DNA from: Bacteroidia bacterium
GTDB lineage: Bacteria; Bacteroidota; Bacteroidia; Bacteroidales; UBA932
Length of the DNA stretch: 42,449 bases
Reading direction: 5' to 3'
Assembly (NCBI GenBank): GCA_030529945.1
Contig: JAUMVX010000020.1
Coordinates: forward strand, 1 to 42,449
Shown: positions 17,629 through 23,156 of the stretch, in pieces
Layout: the number at the start of each line of letters is the position of its first letter
Numbering within the stretch: the first letter of the stretch is position 1
Notes under the pieces: generated by a model
Databases searched by the model: none
Seen by the model: only the letters and a program-made list of their open reading frames with translations
What the model was told of the DNA's origin: nothing
Translations under genes and position numbers: made by a program

Positions 17629-17648
17629 TCAGAAGCTGTTTTAACTCA

Positions 17649-17656
17649 CAAAAATA
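17649..17656 (-). promoter_or_regulatory. -7 element for the antiporter/cysteate synthase/mscS operon
   Basis: On the minus strand this reads TATTTTTG, matching TAnnTTTG. Predicted transcription start is near 17642, about 14 nt ahead of the ATG at 17628. No good -33 TTTG is present at the expected distance, so the call rests on the -7 box and position. Confidence 0.5.
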
Positions 17657-17679
17657 ATAAAAAATGGGGAAAGCGCCCG

Positions 17680-19092
17680 TCACTTTTTCAGTCTCAATGC
17701 ACAGACTGTCTCCACGTGATGGGTGTGCGGGAACATATCCACGGGCTGTACCGCCGTTATCTCATACTTGGAACTGAGAATGGCCATATCGCGGGCCTGG
17801 GAGGCCGGATTGCAGCTTACATAGACCAGACGCTCCGCCTCCGCGTCCAAAATGACCTCCGCCACGTCCGGATGTATTCCGGCGCGGGGCGGGTCCAGGA
17901 TGATTACATCCGGTTTCCCGTGTTCCGCGATGAAGTCTCCGGTCAGGATGTCCTTCATATCGCCGGCGAAGAAGGAGCAGTTCGTAATGCCGTTCATCGC
18001 GGCGTTTATTTTCGCGTCCTCGATGGCTTCGGGGACATATTCGATGCCTATCACTTTTGCGGCTTCGGAGGAGACGAACTGTGCTATGGTTCCCGTTCCG
18101 GTATAGAGGTCGTAAACGGTTTCCTTTCCGCTTAGTGCGGCGAAGTCCCGGGCCACGCTGTAGAGTTTGATGGCCTGTGGGGTGTTGGTCTGGAAAAAGG
18201 ACTTCGGGCCGATGCGGAAACTCAGGCCCTCCATCTTCTCGATGAGTACCTCGTCACCCTTGTAGAGCAGGCATTCCTGGTCTCCTATGGAATCATTCAG
18301 CTTGGTGTTTATCACATAGTAAAGCGAGCTTATCTGAGGAAAAGCTTCAGCTACGGCGTCAAGCAGCCCCTCTCTCTTCTCCCTGTCTTCACGGAAGAAG
18401 CAGACTATCAGCATCACGTCCCCGGCCTCGTTCGTGCGGACGAACATATTGCGTATGAAACCCCGGTTCTCCCTGATGTCGAAGAACTCGAAATCGTGCT
18501 CGCGGGCATAGCTGCGGATGAAGTTGCGTATGCTGTTCGAAGGATCCCTCTGGAGGTAGCAGTGCTCTATGTCCAGAACCTTGTCGAAAAACCTGCCCAC
18601 GTGGAAGCCCAGGCCGTTCCTTTCGTTTTCCGGAACTTCCTCGGGGTCCTCGTCGTGGAGAAACCAGCGTCTCGACGAGAAGGTGAACTCCAGCTTGTTC
18701 CTGTAGTACTTTATGCTGTCCGAGCCTATGATGGGGCTGACCGGCGGGATGTCCAGATGGCCGAGTCTGACGAACTGGTCCCATACCTGCTTTTCTTTGG
18801 CCTGCAGCTGCATCCCGTAGGGGAGTATCTGCCACTTGCAGCCTCCGCATATTCCGAAATGTCCGCAGAAAGGCTCCAGACGATGCTCCGAAGGCTTCTT
18901 TATGCGCACTATCCTTCCTTCCAGATAGTTCTTTCGGCGCTTTCCTATCCTTACGTCCACTACATCTCCCGGCACTCCGAACTCCACGAACAGCACGGCT
19001 CCGTCCACGTGCGCAAGAGCCTTGCCTTCCGCAGCCACCGACTCTATCAGCACATCCTCCACAATCAGTTCTTCTTTCTTATTTCTTGACAT
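17680..19092 (-). CDS. rlmD: 23S rRNA (uracil-5-)-methyltransferase, RlmD/RumA type
   Basis: 470 residues. The N-terminal TRAM-like domain (GKALAHVDGAVLFVEFGVPG) precedes the cysteines of a 4Fe-4S site at Cys76, Cys82 and Cys85 (CGHFGICGGC), with Cys178 a likely fourth ligand. The methyltransferase half has the SAM loop VYDLYTGTGTIAQ (326-338), the DPPRAG motif (400-405), catalytic Cys427 in YVSCNPAS and a Glu in HHVETVCAL that can act as base. This is the m5U enzyme group; U1939 of 23S rRNA is the family default, though RlmCD-like dual targets are possible. It lies 24 bp after rarA and is probably co-transcribed with it. Confidence 0.93.
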   Translation of the reverse strand: MSRNKKEELIVEDVLIESVAAEGKALAHVDGAVLFVEFGVPGDVVDVRIGKRRKNYLEGRIVRIKKPSEHRLEPFCGHFGICGGCKWQILPYGMQLQAKEKQVWDQFVRLGHLDIPPVSPIIGSDSIKYYRNKLEFTFSSRRWFLHDEDPEEVPENERNGLGFHVGRFFDKVLDIEHCYLQRDPSNSIRNFIRSYAREHDFEFFDIRENRGFIRNMFVRTNEAGDVMLIVCFFREDREKREGLLDAVAEAFPQISSLYYVINTKLNDSIGDQECLLYKGDEVLIEKMEGLSFRIGPKSFFQTNTPQAIKLYSVARDFAALSGKETVYDLYTGTGTIAQFVSSEAAKVIGIEYVPEAIEDAKINAAMNGITNCSFFAGDMKDILTGDFIAEHGKPDVIILDPPRAGIHPDVAEVILDAEAERLVYVSCNPASQARDMAILSSKYEITAVQPVDMFPHTHHVETVCALRLKK

Positions 19093-19116
19093 ATAGTTTT
19101 ACGTTTTTCTCTAACC

Positions 19117-20475
19117 TCACTTCTTCTTCGGGTAATACTTCGGCCAGCAAGCCTCCAGATACGCTTTCAGCCCATCCTCGTGCCTGTTCGGCTGCGGCTC
19201 GTAGAAAACCCTTCCGCGAAGCTCCTCCGGCATAAACTCCAGATTGGTGAAATGCCCGGGGTAGTCGTGCGCGTACTTGTAGCCGTCCGCGTAGCCGAGT
19301 TCCTCCATCAGCCGGGTCGGCGCGTTCCGCAGATAAAGCGGGACGGACGCGGCTCCGCTTCTCTTCGCCTCGTCCAATGCCGCCCCTATGGCCATATAGG
19401 CCGAGTTGCTCTTCGGCGAGGAGGCCAGATAGATGGTGGCTTCCGCAAGCGGAATCCGCCCTTCCGGCATACCTATATTGCTGACTGTCTGGAAACAGGC
19501 ATTGGCGAGAAGCAGAGCGTTGGGATTGGCGAGGCCGATGTCTTCGGCCGCGCTGATGCAGAGCCTGCGGGCTACGAAGAGCGGGTCTTCGCCTCCCTCC
19601 AGCATTCGCGCGAGGTAATAGACCGCAGCATTGGGGTCTGACCCCCGAATGCTCTTTATGAATGCGGAGATGATGTCGTAGTGCATCTCGCCGTTCTTGT
19701 CGTAGATGGCGACGTTCTCCTGCAGGCAGGAGGTGACGGTGCGGTTGTCTATTATGACAGGGCTTCTGCCCGCGAATGAGTCCACGACTATCTCCAGGAT
19801 ATTCAGGAGCTTGCGCGCATCCCCTCCGCTCTGACGGAAGAGAGCCTCCGTCCCGTCCACCCTTATGTCCATCTTCGAGAGGACTTCGTCCTCCTTCAGG
19901 GCCCTGTCCAGAAGCTGCTCCAGGTCGGCGGCTTCCAGAGATTTCAGCACGAAGACCTGGCAGCGGGAGAGCAGGGGAGAGATGACTTCGAACGAGGGGT
20001 TCTCGGTGGTGGCACCGATGAGAGTTATGGTTCCGTCCTCGACGGCCCCCAGAAGCGCATCCTGCTGGGCCTTGTTGAAGCGGTGGATTTCGTCTATGAA
20101 AAGGACGGGGGACGCGGCCTTGGAGAAGAGATTGCGGCTTCGGGCCTTGTCGATGACATCCCGGACATCCTTGACTCCCGCGCTGACGGCGGAGAGGGTG
20201 TAGAATTCCCGCCGGAGGCTTTCGGCCACTATCCTTGCGAGGGTGGTCTTGCCGACTCCCGGAGGACCCCAGAGAATGAAGGAGGAGAGGGTGCCGCTGT
20301 CAATCATATTCCTTATGATGCAGCCCTCACCCACCAGATGTCTCTGGCCGGCATAGCGGTCGAGACTGCGGGGCCTCATCCTCTCCGGAAGAGGCGGAAG
20401 ATTCCTCTCGCTGTCCGCTCTCTCCGAGCGCGGCGGAATACTCCTCCCGGTCCCCATATCTGCTCTATCATCCGA
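19117..20475 (-). CDS. rarA: Replication-associated recombination ATPase RarA (MgsA)
   Basis: 452 residues from ATG 20475 (MSDDRADMG). Earlier in-frame ATGs at 20532 and 20646 would give 471 or 509, longer than the ~430-450 usual for RarA. The clamp-loader-like AAA+ core has [19 protein letters not shown], Walker A GPPGVGKT, Walker [12 protein letters not shown], sensor [12 protein letters not shown] and an arginine-finger block LLSRCQVF. The C-terminal tetramerisation/MgsA domain carries [20 protein letters not shown] and [11 protein letters not shown]. RarA acts at stalled forks and ssDNA gaps. A consensus promoter lies far upstream, giving a leader of roughly 300 nt that contains a 42-bp repeated unit. 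Confidence 0.93.
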   Translation of the reverse strand, partial: SDDRADMGTGRSIPPRSERADSERNLPPLPERMRPRSLDRYAGQRHLVGEGCIIRNMIDSGTLSSFILWGPPGVGKTTLARIVAESLRREFYTLSAVSAGVKDVRDVIDKARSRNLFSKAASPVLFIDEIHRFNKAQQDALLGAVEDGTITLIGATTENPSFEVISPLLSRCQVFVLKSLEAADLEQLLDRALKEDEVLSKMDIRVDGTEALFRQSGGDARKLLNILEIVVDSFAGRSPVIIDNRTVTSCLQENVAIYDKNGEMHYDIISAFIKSIRGSDPNAAVYYLARMLEGGEDPLFVARRLCISAAEDIGLANPNALLLANACFQTVSNIGMPEGRIPLAEATIYLASSPKSNSAYMAIGAALDEAKRSGAASVPLYLRNAPTRLMEELGYADGYKYAHDYPGHFTNLEFMPEELRGRVFYEPQPNRHEDGLKAYLEACWPKYYPKKK

Positions 20476-20533
20476 CATAGCTCTATCTGAAAAATAATCC
20501 TCTATATTCTTTCGCGCTTTCGCGTCTGCCATT

Positions 20534-20627
20534 CCGGCTATCGCTACCTTTAGCCATCCGTTCCGCAGTCCCTGAACTGCCTTTCCCGACCATCGCCACC
20601 TTTCGCCATCTGTTCCGCAGTCCCTGA
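20534..20627 (-). repeat. 42-bp imperfect tandem repeat in the rarA leader
   Basis: Copy 1 (20534-20575) and copy 2 (20586-20627) are 52 bp apart and share cores such as ACCTTT, GCCATC and TTCCGCAGTCCCTGA with a few substitutions. They sit between the rarA promoter and its preferred start. They might be a recent local duplication or a duplicated regulatory site in the transcript. Confidence 0.75.
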
Positions 20628-20777
20628 GCGGATTTTTACAGTTCAAAGACTGCGCTGAATTAGACTCCTGCCCGATAGTTTGATTTTCAGTATATAAAAC
20701 AATGATGTTTTAATACATAACATTAATGTTAAGTCATTTTGGAGCCTTAACAGCCCGGTCTTTACCCTGCTCGGGCA

Positions 20778-20808
20778 CAAAAATACTTCATTATTTCCCT
20801 TTTTCAAA
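20778..20808 (-). promoter_or_regulatory. Consensus Bacteroidota promoter for rarA
   Basis: On the minus strand, TTTG (20805-20808) and TATTTTTG (20778-20785) are separated by 19 bp, an essentially perfect -33/-7 pair. Predicted start is near 20771, leaving a long leader before rarA. Confidence 0.7.
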
Positions 20809-20856
20809 GCCGTGCGGCAATTCATTTTCCGTCACTAATTCCTATCTTCGCGGAAT

Positions 20857-21489
20857 ATGAACAAGCGCACAGCCCTCATATTCTTCCTTACCCTTCTCGC
20901 GGGCCTTTCCGTATCTGCGGCACTCTGTGCCCAGGAGACGGCAGGCCGCCGTGAGACCCCGGAAAGATTCGCCGCGCTCAGGGAAAAGTTCGCGCTGGAC
21001 AGGGAGAAGCTCCATCACGTCGAGATAGGCACGATGCATTCGCCGAAATCGCTCGGCTTTACGATCGAGCTTCCGGACGATGATTATGACGCCTCCGACC
21101 TTTTCACGCTTCTGGCCGATATGCACGGCCTATGGGATGGCACGCGCCCAATGCCGGGCATCAAGCTCAGTTACGTCCGGAATGTAACCCTTAAGGAATT
21201 CCGTCTGGATGACTGCATCGAAGCCTCCTTCTATACCGGTCCCGGCATTATAGCCGGAGTGGTCCACGACTCGGACAAGCCTTTCGGCTTTATGGCCGGC
21301 CTTACCGGAGATGTCGGCGTCAGACTGTTCTTTCCGAGCCGGATAGTGCTCTATTTCGAATTCGGTATGGACATCGCCCTTTTCGTCAGCTCCCATCCCT
21401 ACACTTCAGGGATCGATATGTCATACTACCGCTCGGGCCTCAAGAATTTCTTCTACCCGCAGCTCAGAATAGCCTACAGTCTCAGATGA
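20857..21489 (+). CDS. Small outer-membrane beta-barrel protein (unknown)
   Basis: 210 residues with a Sec signal (MNKRTALIFFLTLLAGLSVS, cleavage near ALCAQ). After a charged linker (residues ~30-65), the remainder shows alternating strand segments (EASFYTGPGIIAG, FGFMAGLTGDVGVRLFF, IVLYFEFGMDIALFV). It ends YPQLRIAYSLR, a typical last strand of a small barrel. It overlaps the next gene by ATGA (21486-21489), so the two are co-translated and may act together. No named family recognised. Confidence 0.75.
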   Translation: MNKRTALIFFLTLLAGLSVSAALCAQETAGRRETPERFAALREKFALDREKLHHVEIGTMHSPKSLGFTIELPDDDYDASDLFTLLADMHGLWDGTRPMPGIKLSYVRNVTLKEFRLDDCIEASFYTGPGIIAGVVHDSDKPFGFMAGLTGDVGVRLFFPSRIVLYFEFGMDIALFVSSHPYTSGIDMSYYRSGLKNFFYPQLRIAYSLR

Positions 21490-22136
21490 ACCTCCCGCGC
21501 CGACATATCCTTTTCATCGCAGCCGCAGCCGTGCTTGCGCTATCCTGCCCGTCTTTTGCTTCCGCGCTTTCTCCGTCCCGCGAACAGTCCTCGGGCGAGA
21601 AGGTGAACCGCCTCGTCTTCGGTGCGGAATGGGGCTACACCTCCAGCCTTTTCAATATCTACCATAACAATTACCTCTCTCCCGAAGGTATGCGCGTGGA
21701 CGACAAGGGAGTGGACTTCGACTATTCTTCCAACGGACACATTCTGGCCGGAATCAGCTACGCCTTCGCCCGGAAGTACGAGGCCGGGCTGTATCTCGGC
21801 TTCATAGGAGTGGCCCAGGACCGGAGAATGGTTCCGCTGAGCCTCAGGGGCACATACTATTTCGATTCTTATCTCACGGACGGCTGGATGGCCTTTATCG
21901 ATGGGGGACCCGCATTCGGCAATGACCGGAAGGTCACGCTGACAGGCAAGCTCGGCGGGGGATACCGCCTTAAGCTCAGTGCGCATTTCTGTCTGGATTT
22001 CCTCCTCTCCTTCCATATCTGCAGCGACCATCCGAAGCTTTTCTATTCCGACGACAGCCAGATTACCGGAGACAATCTCCGCCGCAGCGACTCCACCTAC
22101 GGCGGCCTTAACTTCTCCCTCGCTCTCCGCTTCTGA
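21486..22136 (+). CDS. Small outer-membrane beta-barrel protein (unknown), paired with previous gene
   Basis: 216 residues. Signal peptide MNLPRRHILFIAAAAVLALS to about SFASA. Strand-turn patterns run throughout (RLVFGAEWGYTSSLFNIY, HILAGISYAFARKYEAGLYL, GKLGGGYRLKLSAHFCLDFL). The final GLNFSLALRF ends in Phe, the classical outer-membrane C-terminal signal recognised by BamA. It resembles generic porin/OmpA-barrel-like proteins of the phylum but no family is named with certainty. A strong hairpin terminator follows 29 bp downstream. Confidence 0.75.
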   Translation: MNLPRRHILFIAAAAVLALSCPSFASALSPSREQSSGEKVNRLVFGAEWGYTSSLFNIYHNNYLSPEGMRVDDKGVDFDYSSNGHILAGISYAFARKYEAGLYLGFIGVAQDRRMVPLSLRGTYYFDSYLTDGWMAFIDGGPAFGNDRKVTLTGKLGGGYRLKLSAHFCLDFLLSFHICSDHPKLFYSDDSQITGDNLRRSDSTYGGLNFSLALRF

Positions 22137-22139
22137 TTT

Positions 22140-22243
22140 AGAAACCTTTAGTGATGATAAAAAGTAACCTGCATCATCTGAATCTGACGCAGGTTATTCT
22201 TTTCAAGTATCCAAGTCGGTGAAGTGATTCCTAAAAAATAACT
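22140..22243 (+). repeat. Dispersed ~100-bp intergenic repeat, copy A
   Basis: This copy shares with 38940-39040, in the same order and orientation, the blocks AGAAACCTT, ATCATCTGAA, GCAG-TTAT-CTTTTC and the tail GTGATTCCTAAAAAATAACT (22224-22243). The tail reaches into the last codons of the PIN gene. A tail-only relative lies at 40874-40896. Confidence 0.65.
22165..22197. terminator. Hairpin terminator between convergent genes
   Basis: TAACCTGC (22165-22172) pairs perfectly with GCAGGTTA (22189-22196) around a 16-nt loop, followed by a T-rich run. It lies between the barrel gene (+) and the PIN gene (-) and could serve both. Confidence 0.7.
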
Positions 22244-22656
22244 AAAGTTTCCAGTAATCTGACCATTTCTGCCGGAGTGATAACGAATTCTCGGGCGGGA
22301 AAGTGCCTGATGTTTCCAGTCACAAGGTAGGAGTCTTCCTTTGAGAGTGCCACCTCATAGAAGGTGATGTCCTTAGGGTCCGGGAAGTCGATATCATTTG
22401 CCGGGGTTCTGTCCAGAGATAAACCATCGGTTGTGATGGCCTTCAGAACGGTATCAATAAGGGAAGGTGCGAGATGAAACTTTGCTCTCGAGAGAACCGT
22501 CCTGTATTCGTCCAGAATATCATCATTATACAGAGGAACAATCTGCTCCTGGAGAATCGCACGGAAAACCTTGACGGGATTGGATTCCAGTGTGGTGGAA
22601 ATCAATGCGGAAACAATTACATTCGTGTCTATGACGGCGTAATACTTATTTTTCAT
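22231..22656 (-). CDS. PIN-domain toxin of a type II toxin-antitoxin pair
   Basis: 141 residues from ATG 22656 (MKNKYYAVIDTN); an upstream ATG at 22680 would add eight residues. The PIN nuclease core shows Asp in AVIDTNVIVSAL, Glu in DEYRTVL, and acidic residues in FPDPKDITFYEV and SKEDSYLVTGN, the metal-binding positions of this fold. The closing NIRHFPAREFVITPAEMV is typical of the putative toxin group TIGR00305. The likely activity is Mg2+-dependent RNA cleavage. It overlaps the antitoxin gene by 11 bp. Pairing with a RelB/DinJ antitoxin instead of a VapB-like one is a mixed arrangement. Confidence 0.88.
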   Translation of the reverse strand: MKNKYYAVIDTNVIVSALISTTLESNPVKVFRAILQEQIVPLYNDDILDEYRTVLSRAKFHLAPSLIDTVLKAITTDGLSLDRTPANDIDFPDPKDITFYEVALSKEDSYLVTGNIRHFPAREFVITPAEMVRLLETLVIF

Positions 22657-22939
22657 TACGAGCCTTCCGGATTTCAGCATTTATTTCTTCGAGAGACATA
22701 TCCTGCGCTCCGGCCGCTGCGGCCTGACTTCTCATCTCCATAAAAGCATCCCAGGCATCCTTGTTAATCTGTTCCCTGCTGCTTGCTTTGATTTCAAACG
22801 GAATGCGTCTTTCGCGTACAACCGTCTTCATAAATACAGTAATCGCTGCTGTACTCGTGAAGCCGAAATCATCACAGATAATATCAAAATTCTTTTTCAG
22901 GTTATCATCTACCCTCATTGACAAAGTTGCTTGTGCCAT
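22646..22939 (-). CDS. RelB/DinJ-family antitoxin
   Basis: 97 residues from ATG 22939 (MAQATLSMRVDDNLKK). The frame extends upstream to 23122 but that part reads through a palindromic repeat and is not credible. The N-terminal ribbon-helix-helix is diagnostic of DinJ/RelB: TLSMRVDDNLKKNFD, then FGFTSTAAITVFMKTVVRERRIPFEI. The C-terminal tail (SLEEINAEIRKARNEK) is the usual toxin-wrapping helix. It precedes the PIN toxin by an overlap, the standard antitoxin-first order, and probably represses its own promoter; a direct repeat just upstream is a candidate operator. Confidence 0.9.
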   Translation of the reverse strand: MAQATLSMRVDDNLKKNFDIICDDFGFTSTAAITVFMKTVVRERRIPFEIKASSREQINKDAWDAFMEMRSQAAAAGAQDMSLEEINAEIRKARNEK

Positions 22940-22945
22940 AACAAT

Positions 22946-22963
22946 TCGTATTAATATCGTATT
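22946..22963 (-). promoter_or_regulatory. Candidate antitoxin operator: direct repeat upstream of the TA pair
   Basis: TCGTATT occurs at 22946-22952 and 22957-22963, 11 bp apart or about one helical turn. The site is 6 bp upstream of the antitoxin ATG, where ribbon-helix-helix dimers commonly bind. The repeat is seen directly; the operator role is inferred. Confidence 0.4.
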
Positions 22964-23039
22964 GGCAAAATAAATACATTGTAATGACAAAGGCAAGAAC
23001 TTTGATAAATATTTAACAAAAATTAGAAGTGTTCCGTCC

Positions 23040-23141
23040 GTTCCACCGGTTCCCCCCTTGTGGAACGGAACAAGGGAGGAGGAGGCAGAGGGTGGAAGGG
23101 GATGCCCGAGCAGGTCGGGCATGACGTAACGCAGGTCGGGC
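23040..23141. repeat. REP-like palindromic repeat cluster A, downstream of thrA
   Basis: 23101-23126 contains TGCCCGA (23103-23109) facing TCGGGCA (23115-23121), followed by TGACG. GCAGGTCGGGC recurs at 23131-23141. To the left, CCGTTCCAC and GTGGAACGG can pair, in competition with a CCCTTGT/ACAAGGG hairpin. The cluster lies just past the thrA stop, so one role may be transcript end protection or termination. Confidence 0.7.
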
Positions 23142-23156
23142 CTGAAGCTCTCCGAA

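Larger units (their letters stand above)
20476..20856. other. Divergent intergenic region between rarA and the small barrel gene
   Basis: This region of about 380 bp holds the rarA promoter (20778-20808, minus), the 42-bp repeat and an A/T-rich stretch around 20690-20740 with ACATTAATGT, a 10-base palindrome at 20718-20727. A near-consensus TATCTTCG at 20843-20850 points rightwards just before ATG 20857. No convincing small gene is seen; a 60-codon minus frame from 20825 has no family features. Confidence 0.5.

Noticed and set aside
20643-20825. 60-codon minus-strand frame upstream of rarA
   Set aside because: It spans the rarA promoter and leader and shows no domain or signal; likely chance.
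22940-23122. N-terminal extension of the antitoxin to 158 residues
   Set aside because: The extra codons translate the REP-like palindrome and an A/T-rich gap; the family N-terminus MAQATLSMRVDD starts at 22939.
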